Positions 25,405 to 32,885 of a stretch of 64,000 nucleotides of DNA are shown piece after piece. The stretch lies in assembly GCF_014844095.1 (NCBI RefSeq), contig NZ_CP062163.1:620001-684000 (forward strand), in the 5' to 3' direction. How positions within the stretch are numbered: the first letter of the stretch is position 1; each line of letters begins with the position of its first letter. Made by a program: the position numbers and the translations under genes. The notes below the pieces were generated by a model. That model saw nothing but the letters and a program-made list of their open reading frames with translations. It did no database searches and had not been told where the DNA came from. The stretch comes from Brevibacillus sp. JNUCC-41 (GTDB lineage: Bacteria > Bacillota > Bacilli > Bacillales > DSM-1321).

Positions 25405-25785
25405 TAAATCTTACCTCCTCTAAAGAAACTGCTCGTTATATCTCTTAATCCTTAATTATGCTTTGAATGAAAAAACCGGCTTTCCTCAAAAAAAGGATTG
25501 CCGGCTTTTTTACTAAAGGAAATTCAATGGAGTATCTACTTTATCATAGCTTGTTTACAGAATAGTTAATGGAAAATAACAGTTTGATAACAGAGACTTA
25601 AAAAAGGGGTCCAACCGTCAATTTCAGCCTTCTTATGGTACACCCGTTTAGTGACTGGCCGGAACATATAATCCCTTCCAGAATTTCAAATCTCCAAGCA
25701 GTTCCATACGTTTTCGCCTTACCAAAGCGGGTAGTGTATTATAGAAGCATGAGTATGATAACGTCTCTCTATAGGAGGAATGTTC
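25405..25785. other. Intergenic gap, possible eroded sequence
   Basis: It holds the hairpin at 25471-25513 and the promoter region of the DUF393 gene. On the minus strand a 19-codon frame (MELLGDLKFWKGLYVPASH, ATG near 25707) and an overlapping open C-terminal frame are readable, but neither makes a credible gene. Confidence 0.5.
25471..25513. terminator. Strong symmetric terminator hairpin upstream of the acyltransferase gene
   Basis: AAAAAACCGGCTTTCC pairs with GGATTGCCGGCTTTTTT around a seven-A loop, usable in both directions. It may insulate the acyltransferase gene or act as a leader attenuator, since it lies between any upstream promoter and the start at 25404. Confidence 0.7.
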
Positions 25786-26178
25786 ATGAATCCGGTCATT
25801 TTATTTGATGGTGAATGCAACTTTTGCGATTCGAGTGTCCAGTTCATCATAAAGCGGGATCCGCAGGGGCTTTTTCATTACGCTTCGCTTCAAAGTGAGG
25901 CGGGACAAGAGTTGCTGAAGAAGTATGATGTTCCTGCAGATATAGATAGCATGGTGCTGATCGAAAGGGATAAGGCCTACTATAAATCATCTGCAGCCTT
26001 GAGGATTTGCCGCCGCTTGCAAGGGACGTGGAAATTGCTTTACGGTTTCATCATCGTTCCAAGCTTCATCAGGAACTTCGTGTATGATTACATTGCCAGG
26101 AACCGTTACAAATGGTTCGGAAAGAAAGAAGAAAGCTGTATGCTGCCGTCGCCAAGTGTTCGAAAGCGATTTTTATAA
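25786..26178 (+). CDS. Thiol-disulphide oxidoreductase DCC (DUF393) family protein
   Basis: The 130-residue protein opens MNPVILFDGECNFCDSSVQF: DGxCxxC is the signature of the DCC/YuxK family, predicted thioredoxin-like oxidoreductases. The later SSAALRICRRL helix and FVYDYIARNRYKWFGKKEE tail also match. AGGAGG at 25773 is seven bases from ATG 25786, so the ATG at 25780, which overlaps that site, is rejected. Cytoplasmic; partner unknown. Confidence 0.88.
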   Translation: MNPVILFDGECNFCDSSVQFIIKRDPQGLFHYASLQSEAGQELLKKYDVPADIDSMVLIERDKAYYKSSAALRICRRLQGTWKLLYGFIIVPSFIRNFVYDYIARNRYKWFGKKEESCMLPSPSVRKRFL

Positions 26179-26197
26179 AAAAGACCTCATCAACGAG

Positions 26198-26236
26198 CAA
26201 AAAGGACTTCAAGTAATTCGAGGTCCTTTTTGTTTT
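26198..26236. terminator. Bidirectional terminator between convergent genes
   Basis: AAAAGGACTTC pairs with the GAGGTCCTTTTT arm around 26221-26233. It ends the DUF393 gene and faces the end of the DUF3238 gene. Confidence 0.7.
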
Positions 26237-26280
26237 TTGTATTAGAAAAGACGATCGGCAATCATTGCTTTTCGTCCTTT

Positions 26281-27630
26281 TCATTGTGTAAATGTGGAAT
26301 ATCTCCATAAATGGTTGGCCGTAGGATGCGCCATCATTTCAAGCCCTTTGTTTTCCGCTAAGTGCAGGGATTCCCAGTTCTGTTCATCTGCCTCCTTTAG
26401 GTAGACCTCGTGATGCGGTGCCTGATCATGATAGCCGGCTATATTGATTTCGCCATTTCGGTAAAAGGTCCCGATCACTTTATAATCCACGGCAGGAGAA
26501 ATGATGATTGGGTTGCCTACGGAGTGTGTCAGCTGAATCGTCGTTTTCTCATGATTGGATAATATGCGCTTCACTACAATGGCTTCATCAGAGGCCACTC
26601 CTTCTTCAAGGAAATCCCCATCATGATTGTAGGCCTCACTTTTCCCGACTGCTTTGGTACATTCAATCTCGGCTTCACTTTCCTTTTCGTGAATGTACAC
26701 ATCGACCCTAGTCCGGAAACGGGATGATTCAGGATCAAACCAGCGGTTGTCTCCTTTAAAATAGGGAACCTTTGAGGCAAGATTGGGGTTCTTCAGCCAA
26801 CCTTCCGGTAAAAAGGTGGAATAGCGCAGTTGCCAATTTCTTTTCTTTTTACCATCCGCGTCGTTTTCAACTGAATGCAAAAGTTGTTTTACAGGTCCTA
26901 TCTTTTTTGTATTCGTTATTTCCTCGATCGCTGCCTGTGCTTGGGATGAACCTTTTTTTACGGCTCCGACAATACTCGCTACAAGGGATTTCACGGCATA
27001 GGACTCCTGCTCTGAACGCGGAAGGGGCCGCTTTGCTTTAATGGTATATGTGTATTCCTGCTCATCACTAATACCCCGGTCACTGAAGGAACATCCACCC
27101 ACTTTCCCAATATCCACGCCGTTTCGGTAAACCCGATACTCTTTTATTCCCTTGATGGGCTCCCATTCCAGGCTGGCTTGGCCTTTCGCGACAATCGTGG
27201 TGAATACCAAATCCAAAAGGATATTATCCTCTTTTTTATTCTCAGCGGTCGTTGATGTCTGTATTTTCATCCTGTTCACTGTCTGCTTTTTTTCATTCAA
27301 GCTATCTATCGTGTACGTATAGATGGTTCCTGGAGTCAGTCCCTGATCTGCCATCCTTGGCTCCGGGCCGCTGTAAATCAGCTCTTGCCCCCTGAATGCC
27401 CGATAGAAACCACCTTCATCTGGCCACATAAGCTTTATGGAATCTTCATTCCGTTCGATCTTACACATCAATGAAGCCGTTTTGAATACCTCTTGATGCT
27501 TCCTCTTATTGGAAATGAGATAAGCGATGCCTGCAAGACCAAGAGCAAGCAATGAATGCCGTGCAGTGAATGTAACTCCGCCTACTTTTAAACGGGGAAA
27601 TGAATAATGGACAATCAACTTCTTCATCAC
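26281..27630 (-). CDS. DUF3238 protein with fibronectin-III-like N-terminus
   Basis: This 449-residue protein has a short hydrophobic segment near residues 25-40 (HSLLALGLAGIAYLIS). Two Fn3-like beta repeats follow (KIERNEDSIKLMWPDEG to YTYTIDSL, and ASLEWEPIKGIKEYRVYRNG to YTYTIKAK). The C-terminal half (FKGDNRWFDPESSRFRTRVD to GYHDQAPHHEVYLK) resembles DUF3238. Function is unknown; the domains suggest surface or extracytoplasmic binding. Single gene with a perfect terminator at its upstream side that belongs to the KGG gene. Confidence 0.75.
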   Translation of the reverse strand: MMKKLIVHYSFPRLKVGGVTFTARHSLLALGLAGIAYLISNKRKHQEVFKTASLMCKIERNEDSIKLMWPDEGGFYRAFRGQELIYSGPEPRMADQGLTPGTIYTYTIDSLNEKKQTVNRMKIQTSTTAENKKEDNILLDLVFTTIVAKGQASLEWEPIKGIKEYRVYRNGVDIGKVGGCSFSDRGISDEQEYTYTIKAKRPLPRSEQESYAVKSLVASIVGAVKKGSSQAQAAIEEITNTKKIGPVKQLLHSVENDADGKKKRNWQLRYSTFLPEGWLKNPNLASKVPYFKGDNRWFDPESSRFRTRVDVYIHEKESEAEIECTKAVGKSEAYNHDGDFLEEGVASDEAIVVKRILSNHEKTTIQLTHSVGNPIIISPAVDYKVIGTFYRNGEINIAGYHDQAPHHEVYLKEADEQNWESLHLAENKGLEMMAHPTANHLWRYSTFTQ

Positions 27631-27721
27631 CTCTTTCTATTCCAGGTGTTATTTCTTTACCCACTTTAATTTCCAAGCACACTTTGTAATGTGCTGTGAA
27701 GGGGATTTCCATGTGATGGCA

Positions 27722-27760
27722 TAAAAAACCGAGGGAATGGTTCCTCCCTCGGTTTTTTAT
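27722..27760. terminator. Bidirectional terminator after the KGG-repeat gene
   Basis: AAAAAACCGAGGGA and TCCCTCGGTTTTTT form a 14-bp symmetric stem with a short loop. Confidence 0.9.
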
Positions 27761-27779
27761 GAGTTTCCTCGATTATATT

Positions 27780-28226
27780 TTAACGGCGGCTTTTTTCCCC
27801 GCCTTTGCGTCCTGCTTCTTCACGGCTCATTTTTCCATCATCGGAACCATCTCGTTGATTGGCCCGTGCCTCTCCGCCTTTTTCGCCGATCTCCTGATAG
27901 AATTCCTTATCATGATTTTCGGATGTCGCTTCTCCGCCTTTTTGGCCAATCTCTTGATAGAATTCCTTATCATGATTTTCGGATGTTGCTTCTCCGCCTT
28001 TTTGGCCAATCTCTTGATAGAATTCCTTATCATGATTTTCGGATGTTGCTTCTCCGCCTTTTTGACCAATCTCTTGATAGAATTCCTTATCATGATTTCC
28101 GGATGTCGCTTCTCCGCCTTTTTGGCCAATCTCTTGATAGAATTCCTTATCATGATTTTTCGCTGTTGTTTCTCCACCCTTACGGCCTGCTTCTTCACGA
28201 CTCATTTTATCATTGTTGTTAGTCAT
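27780..28226 (-). CDS. GsiB-like KGG-repeat general stress protein
   Basis: This very hydrophilic 148-residue protein has an N-terminal MSREEAGRKGGE unit, five NHDKEFYQEIG(Q/E)KGGEA units of about 20 residues each, and a final MSREEAGRKGGEKSRR unit. This is the stress-induced acidophilic/KGG repeat of GsiB, thought to protect like plant LEA proteins. The DNA repeat is nearly exact at 60 bp, so copy number could vary. A sigma-B-type promoter lies at 28280-28304, and AAGGAGG precedes the ATG. Confidence 0.9.
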   Translation of the reverse strand: MTNNNDKMSREEAGRKGGETTAKNHDKEFYQEIGQKGGEATSGNHDKEFYQEIGQKGGEATSENHDKEFYQEIGQKGGEATSENHDKEFYQEIGQKGGEATSENHDKEFYQEIGEKGGEARANQRDGSDDGKMSREEAGRKGGEKSRR

Positions 28227-28279
28227 TAAAAATTCCTCCTTATTATTCGGATTTTCATTGAACTAGCTACAGATGCCAT

Positions 28280-28304
28280 GTACCCGTTTGAACAGCTATA
28301 AAAC
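28280..28304 (-). promoter_or_regulatory. Sigma-B-type promoter of the KGG-repeat gene
   Basis: The minus strand has GTTTTA, a 13-base spacer, then GGGTAC, close to the sigma-B consensus GTTTAA-N13/14-GGGTAT, 55-80 bases before the start. Confidence 0.7.
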
Positions 28305-28340
28305 TAGAATCAGCTAAATGCTTCAGATCGCTTCCTTTAT

Positions 28341-28607
28341 TTAGCGGCGACTTCTTTCTCCGCCAATGCGTCCTGTTTCTTCCTTGCTCATTTTTCAATC
28401 ATCGGACCCATCACGTTGATCGCCTCGAGCCTCTCCGCCCTTTTTGCCAATTTCCTGATAGAATTCCTTATCATGATTTTCGGAAGTGGCCTCTCCGCCT
28501 TTTTGACCAATCTCTTGGAAAAATTCCTTATCATGTTTTTTTGCTGTTGCTTCCCCGCCTTTGCGGCCAGCTTCTTCCCTGCTCATTTTTTCATTGTTGT
28601 TAGTCAT
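28341..28607 (-). pseudogene. Second GsiB-like copy with in-frame TGA before the last unit
   Basis: The frame from 28607 gives MTNNNEKMSREEAGRKGGEA and two further units, stopping at TGA 28395-28397 after QRDGSDD. Beyond the TGA the same frame continues KMSKEETGRIGGERSRR to TAA at 28341. In the intact paralogue the same position is GGA (Gly). A single GGA-to-TGA change therefore removed the last 17 residues. The 70-residue shorter product keeps several KGG units and might still work. It has its own sigma-B-type promoter. Confidence 0.85.
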
Positions 28608-28661
28608 TAAAACTCCTCCTTATTGTTTGGGATTTTTGATGAACTAGCTACAGTTTTATGT

Positions 28662-28686
28662 ATACCCGATAGTTTTGATATGAAAC
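28662..28686 (-). promoter_or_regulatory. Sigma-B-type promoter of the second KGG copy
   Basis: GTTTCA, a 13-base spacer and a perfect GGGTAT on the minus strand, at the same distance as in the first copy. The GAACTAGCTACAG leader is also shared, so the whole transcription unit was duplicated. Confidence 0.75.
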
Positions 28687-28717
28687 TAGAATCTATTAAA
28701 ACTTTACCATTTAAAAG

Positions 28718-28757
28718 GAAAAGCATCATGAATGATATCACCCATGATGCTTCCCTC
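28718..28757 (-). terminator. Terminator of the YvrJ-DUF2922-DUF1659 operon
   Basis: AAGCATCATG pairs with CATGATGCTT; a T-rich run follows on the minus strand just past the YvrJ stop. Confidence 0.8.
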
Positions 28758-28763
28758 TTATCC

Positions 28764-28919
28764 TTAACCTGACTTGGGAATCCCTTCTCGCAGGCGATCT
28801 GGCAGCTCTACAAGGGTTTCATTCAAAGTATCCAATTTCGTTTCAATCCTATGAAGCAAATAAAGGGTGACGATGATCGGGAACCCAATATCACTGACAA
28901 ATGGCAGGATTTGATCCAC
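28764..28919 (-). CDS. YvrJ-family small membrane protein
   Basis: The 51-residue frame, read from GUG 28919 behind GTGAGGTGA, gives VDQILPFVSDIGFPIIVTLY and then LLHRIETKLDTLNETLVELP. This is the YvrJ family: one membrane span followed by an amphipathic helix. It is last in a three-gene run with DUF2922 and DUF1659, a grouping common in Bacillus. Function unknown. Confidence 0.88.
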   Translation of the reverse strand: MDQILPFVSDIGFPIIVTLYLLHRIETKLDTLNETLVELPDRLREGIPKSG

Positions 28920-28963
28920 TTTTTATTCACCTCACTTCCAGGGTGTCCAACAAGTCCCTTGCA

Positions 28964-29182
28964 TCAGATAAGTTCCACTTCCTCGACATTCCGCTCGACA
29001 AGGCGCGCCGCCTTCAAATCGACGAAATCTCCGGAAGATGTAACGAACACGTTCCCCGCAATGATTTTTTCCATTGCCAGTTTAACCGTATTTACCTCGA
29101 CCGGCTCCTTCGGATTATCAACGGAAATCGTCGCTGATTTTCCTTCCTCCGTAACGAAAATCAATTCCAGTACTTTAGCCAT
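28964..29182 (-). CDS. DUF2922-family small protein
   Basis: This 72-residue protein (MAKVLELIFVTEEGKSATIS, then SSGDFVDLKAARLVERNVEE) matches the DUF2922 family, a small beta-rich protein of unknown role always found near DUF1659. A GGGGGAGGT ribosome binding site precedes the ATG. Confidence 0.88.
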   Translation of the reverse strand: MAKVLELIFVTEEGKSATISVDNPKEPVEVNTVKLAMEKIIAGNVFVTSSGDFVDLKAARLVERNVEEVELI

Positions 29183-29219
29183 TTCAAATCACCTCCCCCT
29201 CGTACGACATCAAAACCGT

Positions 29220-29438
29220 TTAGCCTATCAATGAATACGTATCCACCCGGGTCACTTCACCCATTGGATAATTCTGCACACTTGCGATTGAAACAGCTGC
29301 CGAAAACAACTGATCCGCCGTCGCCTCGACCTTGATGTTCGAAAATGCCCTCCGCTTGAAAACGAGAGCCCCTTTTTCATTTAACCCCGTCTCAAAATCG
29401 ATCCGCAACGTACTTGAAACTGGAATCTGACTTGCCAT
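29220..29438 (-). CDS. DUF1659-family small protein
   Basis: This 72-residue protein starts MASQIPVSSTLRIDFETGLN and ends EVTRVDTYSLIG, typical of DUF1659. The GUG at 29447 lies inside the AGGGGGTG ribosome binding site, so ATG 29438 is preferred. First gene of the three-gene run. Confidence 0.88.
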   Translation of the reverse strand: MASQIPVSSTLRIDFETGLNEKGALVFKRRAFSNIKVEATADQLFSAAVSIASVQNYPMGEVTRVDTYSLIG

Positions 29439-29517
29439 ATCACTCACCCCCTTTCACACTCTATATAAACTTTTATGGGATGAAAGTAGCATGGTCCTGA
29501 AATTTTTCAGGGAAACG

Positions 29518-29552
29518 AATAAAAAGCTCCCCATCATTCGGGTAGCTCCATA
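29518..29552 (-). terminator. Terminator pointing leftwards, no certain source gene
   Basis: On the minus strand GAGCTACCC and GGGGAGCTTTTT form a hairpin with a T-run. The only candidate source is the doubtful frame at 29718-29993. Confidence 0.6.
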
Positions 29553-29717
29553 AAATCCATATTTTTACTATTTTTTCAAGAAATCTCTTAAAACATTTTT
29601 TACCGAAATTTTAATTCTTAATGTCTTCTCTTACTAAAAAATCTTCCTCGATTATTGGCGGTTTTTCTACAAAATTAATTCTTCTCATTACTCGTTGTAT
29701 TACTCTCGGAAAAAAAA

Positions 29718-29993
29718 CTATCTCTCCTCTCCCTCCATTATTCGGACAATTACTTTGGCATACAAGGATAAAAGGATATTGCCGATAGCAAGCAGGTATT
29801 TTATTGACTTCATTATTGAAAGGTATAGGGAAGATTGAAAATGCGAATTCGTTGTTGCCGCTAAAAGCCGTCCTGTGTTTGCTTCATAAATCCAAATGCC
29901 GTTTTTGCTATTCAGCTTATTTTCCCTTTGAATGATTTTTTTATAACTGATTTTTTGGTGCGAAGATAAATGGCATTTGGCTTTAAATGGCAC
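29718..29993 (-). CDS. Doubtful hypothetical protein
   Basis: A 91-residue frame with a plausible C-terminal hydrophobic segment (IKYLLAIGNILLSLYAKVIV) and the phrase GIWIYEANTGRLLAATTNS. It is the only candidate for the terminator at 29518-29552. It overlaps the leader of the divergent gene by a few bases and lacks a clear ribosome binding site. No family recognised. Confidence 0.35.
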   Translation of the reverse strand: MPFKAKCHLSSHQKISYKKIIQRENKLNSKNGIWIYEANTGRLLAATTNSHFQSSLYLSIMKSIKYLLAIGNILLSLYAKVIVRIMEGEER

Positions 29994-30046
29994 GTCATGT
30001 TCGTCTTTTCTGGGAAATAATAATCACGAAAGGATGTGGATGTGGA

Positions 30047-30688
30047 ATGTCATTAGAATGGTTTGACAGAGTTAGCGGGGAATTGCAGGATCATCTTCAA
30101 TCAATTTGTGAGAAATACGATCGTAATGGCAGTATGATCGTGGAGCGCGGGTCGAAGCATCCACGGATCGAGTTTTATACAGAGCTGGATGACAATGAGA
30201 GGGATTATTTTTCCACGCTGTTTTTTGATCCGTATAATGAAGAATTTTATATGGAATCGTTCGAGCCGGATTTAGGGCAGATCAGCAAGGTCATCCTTTC
30301 AGACATTGAAGATATCGTCGATGCTGTCCACGAGAGCTTCCATAACTATTTGGAAGAGGATGATGATGATTACGAATATGATATGGATGATGAAAATGAT
30401 GATTTGTATGATCCGGACGGCGAGGATTCCGATATATACGAAATCGATGTAGAATGGGAAACACCTGAAGTGACCGCCTATATCCAGGATAATGAAGTGG
30501 AGGTCACCTACCAATTCGGTATCGTTCAGGAAACAGGTGATGGTGTGCTCAAACGGATCAACCGGATTCGGACAGCGGATGATGACCTGATAAAGGATGA
30601 AACGAATTTCATTTTCAGCAAGGAAGAAGCAAGCACGATCATCGCCATGATCGCCAGTCATATGGATTCACTTAGTGAAATGGAATAA
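30047..30688 (+). CDS. Hypothetical acidic cytoplasmic protein
   Basis: From ATG 30047 the product has 213 residues, beginning MSLEWFDRVSGELQDHLQSI. A highly acidic middle (an EEDDDDYEYDMDDENDD run around residues 105-125) separates two alpha/beta portions. GGATGTGGA precedes the start; the longer frame to 29987 has no ribosome binding site. I do not recognise the family. The acidic linker suggests a flexible hinge or a metal- or basic-partner contact; this is inference. Confidence 0.75.
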   Translation: MSLEWFDRVSGELQDHLQSICEKYDRNGSMIVERGSKHPRIEFYTELDDNERDYFSTLFFDPYNEEFYMESFEPDLGQISKVILSDIEDIVDAVHESFHNYLEEDDDDYEYDMDDENDDLYDPDGEDSDIYEIDVEWETPEVTAYIQDNEVEVTYQFGIVQETGDGVLKRINRIRTADDDLIKDETNFIFSKEEASTIIAMIASHMDSLSEME

Positions 30689-30698
30689 AAAAACCAAC

Positions 30699-30737
30699 AA
30701 AACCTTGTCCATGAACATCATGGACAAGGTTTTATCA
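30699..30737. terminator. Bidirectional terminator
   Basis: AAAACCTTGTCCATGA pairs perfectly with TCATGGACAAGGTTTT across three bases, between the convergent acidic-protein and CsgA genes. Confidence 0.9.
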
Positions 30738-30989
30738 TATAAGAATCAGTTCATATACCTCTGATAATTGCGTGACTCGTTCCGTATCACTCGCTTCCTT
30801 CGCATGCTTGATTTCCTTAGGAAGAATATGGTTAAGGAGGCTGGCTTCCCTTCCGGATAGATTATTGACGAGTTCTTCTTCAGAATGAAATTGCCCGCTT
30901 TTGATTTTATTATAAATGTCCTGTGCTTCAGGATATTGGTCCGTATAGTTAGATAATATCTCACGTAAGTAACCAATCGTACGATCCAT
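30735..30989 (-). CDS. csgA: CsgA-type sigma-G-dependent spore protein
   Basis: The 84-residue protein from ATG 30989 begins MDRTIGYLREILSNYTDQYP and contains FHSEEELVNNLSGREASLLN and LPKEIKHAKE, as in the forespore-made CsgA acid-soluble spore protein. GAGAGGGATGG precedes this ATG; the extension to 31073 is basic, hydrophobic and unlike the family. Role in the spore unknown. Confidence 0.85.
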   Translation of the reverse strand: MDRTIGYLREILSNYTDQYPEAQDIYNKIKSGQFHSEEELVNNLSGREASLLNHILPKEIKHAKEASDTERVTQLSEVYELILI

Positions 30990-31091
30990 TAAACCATCCC
31001 TCTCAAATTTTTTCTTACATGCTATACCTTCCCCCATTTTTTGATGATAAATTCCTAAAAAAAAGATATCCAAGTCAATGGATACCCCTAA

Positions 31092-31289
31092 TCAGTCTTC
31101 CTCCCAAAACAAATCATCCAATGTACGCGATAATGCTTTACAAATACCGACACACAAACTTAAGGAGGGATTATACTTTCCTGATTCAATCAATCCTATC
31201 GTTTGCCTGGAAACGCCGACAATCTTGGCCAGTTCATCTTGTGACAAGTCCTTTTCTACTCTCGCAAGCTTCAGTTTCAAATTTTTCAA
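31092..31289 (-). CDS. Small XRE-family HTH regulator
   Basis: A 65-residue Cro/CI-type protein: MKNLKLKLARVEKDLSQDEL, then VSRQTIGLIESGKYNPSLSL. It ends LDDLFWEED as in the YozG/YvaO type. It follows the membrane-protein gene by ten bases; XRE plus a small membrane protein is a common two-gene unit in Bacillus and recurs at 47680-48308 in the opposite gene order. Confidence 0.88.
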   Translation of the reverse strand: MKNLKLKLARVEKDLSQDELAKIVGVSRQTIGLIESGKYNPSLSLCVGICKALSRTLDDLFWEED

Positions 31290-31299
31290 AGGAAGGCAC

Positions 31300-31812
31300 C
31301 TACAATTTCTTATTATCTTCGCTATTTTTCATTCCGACTTTCTTCGCAAGCAAGTATATACCGCCAAAAAACAAAAGTAAAATCGGTAAATAGATCATAA
31401 CGGACACAAACGATACCAATACAAAATACCATACGCCTTGGGAACTGCCATCCGCATAGGATACAGCACTATTCACCCCCATGATTATAGCGATGATGAG
31501 TGCAAAAATAACCGACCCAAGAATCGTCTTCCTGCTCATCGGCGTTTTGCTTGTGCGGTCATGCATCTCCACTTCATCCCAGAATACACCTAAGAAAATG
31601 GAACGAGCTAAGTAATACAGCCCTCCTGCAACAAGGATCACGAATTCCAAATATAACTCCCCGCTGCCTGCACCATATTTATATAGTTTGAAAAGTGCAC
31701 TCACCAGGCAAATGGCCAAGATGACGTGGTACATTTCTTTATAAATTTTATTTCTTACATGCTCAACCCGCTCATCCGTAATTTTTTTCGTCCGTTTAAA
31801 TAATCCCATCAT
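31300..31812 (-). CDS. Four-span membrane protein paired with XRE regulator
   Basis: The 170-residue protein from ATG 31812 (behind GGAGGT, six-base gap) begins MMGLFKRTKKITDERVEHVR and has about four hydrophobic segments, including YHVILAICLVSALFKLY and VWYFVLVSFVSVMIYLPIL. It resembles the DUF6773-type partners of small XRE regulators. Function unknown; it may sequester the regulator or sense membrane state (inference). Confidence 0.8.
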   Translation of the reverse strand: MMGLFKRTKKITDERVEHVRNKIYKEMYHVILAICLVSALFKLYKYGAGSGELYLEFVILVAGGLYYLARSIFLGVFWDEVEMHDRTSKTPMSRKTILGSVIFALIIAIIMGVNSAVSYADGSSQGVWYFVLVSFVSVMIYLPILLLFFGGIYLLAKKVGMKNSEDNKKL

Positions 31813-31925
31813 CAATCGACCTCCATTTAATTCCACCGCTTACCCATATTATATGATTTATTTTACTTTTTGCAACATATATATTACATTTTATAATTTA
31901 TAAATTGCAAAAAGTATAAAAAAAA

Positions 31926-31952
31926 GGTACCCACACATCAAGTGTGGATACC
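31926..31952 (-). terminator. Terminator downstream of the DHFR-like gene
   Basis: The minus strand has GGTATCCACAC-TTGAT-GTGTGGGTACC followed by eight T residues. The tandem repeat at 31973-32071 lies between the gene and this terminator, so it would be part of the mRNA. Confidence 0.85.
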
Positions 31953-31972
31953 TCACTAGCCTTATTTATGGT

Positions 31973-32071
31973 TTTACTCGTCAGTTTTGGGGATTTACTC
32001 GTGAATTTCAGGCATTTACTCGTGAGTTTTAGAGTTTTACTCGTGAATTTCAAGGTTTTACTCGTGAATTC
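31973..32071. repeat. Tandem 21-bp repeat, 4.7 units
   Basis: Units begin TTTACTCGT at 31973, 31994, 32015, 32036 and 32057, exactly 21 bases apart (consensus TTTACTCGTGAATTTCAGGGT). As the period is divisible by three it stays open on the plus strand as seven-residue units (LLVNFRH-like), but without a ribosome binding site. It lies in the 3' untranslated part of the DHFR-like gene on the minus strand. Confidence 0.9.
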
Positions 32072-32122
32072 ATCATTTCTTATAAATATGAATTCCCTAA
32101 AGAATTTTGATCATTTAGTCAA

Positions 32123-32692
32123 TTACTCTTCATTAAGATGATAGCAAAGTTGAACAACGCCAGAGGAAAATCTTTTTGTATCAACCAGTTTTAGATTCAA
32201 TCTCTCCTTCATATCTATAAACAGAGGTTTTCCTTCCCCTAAAACAACAGGGTGAACAGATAACCTAAATTCATCAACCAGCCCAAGTCTTATAAAAGAT
32301 GTAATAAGACTTGCCCCGCCATAAAGCCAAATGTCTTTACCGGGCTTTTTCTTTAATTCATTTACTTCTTCAACAATATGATCATTTATGATCGTCACTT
32401 TATCATCATTGCTTTTTTTTGTTTGGGAAAACATGAATTTTTCTTTGCCATGAACTAAATTCCACATTTCTTTTTCAGTATCAGATACCTCATTTTCTGG
32501 AGTATATTGTCCCCATAATTCATAGCTTTTTCTTCCATAAAAAATAGTATCAATTTGATTCAAGAAATCCGTGAACCCCATTTCAGGGTCCATAATGCAC
32601 CAGTCAATTTCTCCTTTCGGCCCTTCAATAAAGCCATCTAAAGTAACTGCCAAATCTAAAATTATTCTTCTTGGTCTTTCGTTAATGGTCAT
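32123..32692 (-). CDS. Dihydrofolate-reductase-family (RibD C-terminal-like) protein
   Basis: This 189-residue protein is of the YyaP/YwjB type: IILDLAVTLDGFIEGPKGEI, FYGRKSYELWGQY, GKDIWLYGGASLITSFIRLG and VLGEGKPLF. These are the RibD_C/DHFR-fold nucleotide-binding blocks. It is a predicted NADPH-dependent reductase; the substrate is unknown. Its mRNA would carry the 21-bp tandem repeat before the terminator. Confidence 0.88.
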   Translation of the reverse strand: MTINERPRRIILDLAVTLDGFIEGPKGEIDWCIMDPEMGFTDFLNQIDTIFYGRKSYELWGQYTPENEVSDTEKEMWNLVHGKEKFMFSQTKKSNDDKVTIINDHIVEEVNELKKKPGKDIWLYGGASLITSFIRLGLVDEFRLSVHPVVLGEGKPLFIDMKERLNLKLVDTKRFSSGVVQLCYHLNEE

Positions 32693-32781
32693 ACTTTTAG
32701 CTCCTTCTTCTTATAGAATGTCCCATATGGTTTCGACCGCTCAGCGAGATACTTGCCCCTGACCGATGCGGGACAATACCT

Positions 32782-32797
32782 AATGCTTGTAAGCATT
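32782..32797. promoter_or_regulatory. Candidate operator palindrome
   Basis: AATGCTTGTAAGCATT is a perfect 7-bp inverted repeat in the divergent region between the DHFR-like and dehydrogenase genes. It suits a small dimeric repressor; the regulator is unknown. Confidence 0.4.
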
Positions 32798-32885
32798 CAT
32801 TCTTCCGTTTCGCTTACATGTAGTTTTATATTACAACTTCAATCATAGCATTAAAAGATTGTATCAAAAATGAAGGAGACTCGCG

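Noticed and set aside
27737..28229. Plus-strand frames of 156-161 residues over the KGG-repeat gene
   Set aside because: Complement of a 60-bp tandem repeat; the minus-strand frame has the family match, ribosome binding site and sigma-B promoter.
31944..32141. Plus-strand heptad-repeat frame (LLVNF units) and the idea of a CRISPR array
   Set aside because: The frame is produced by the 21-bp DNA repeat and lacks a ribosome binding site; units abut without spacers.
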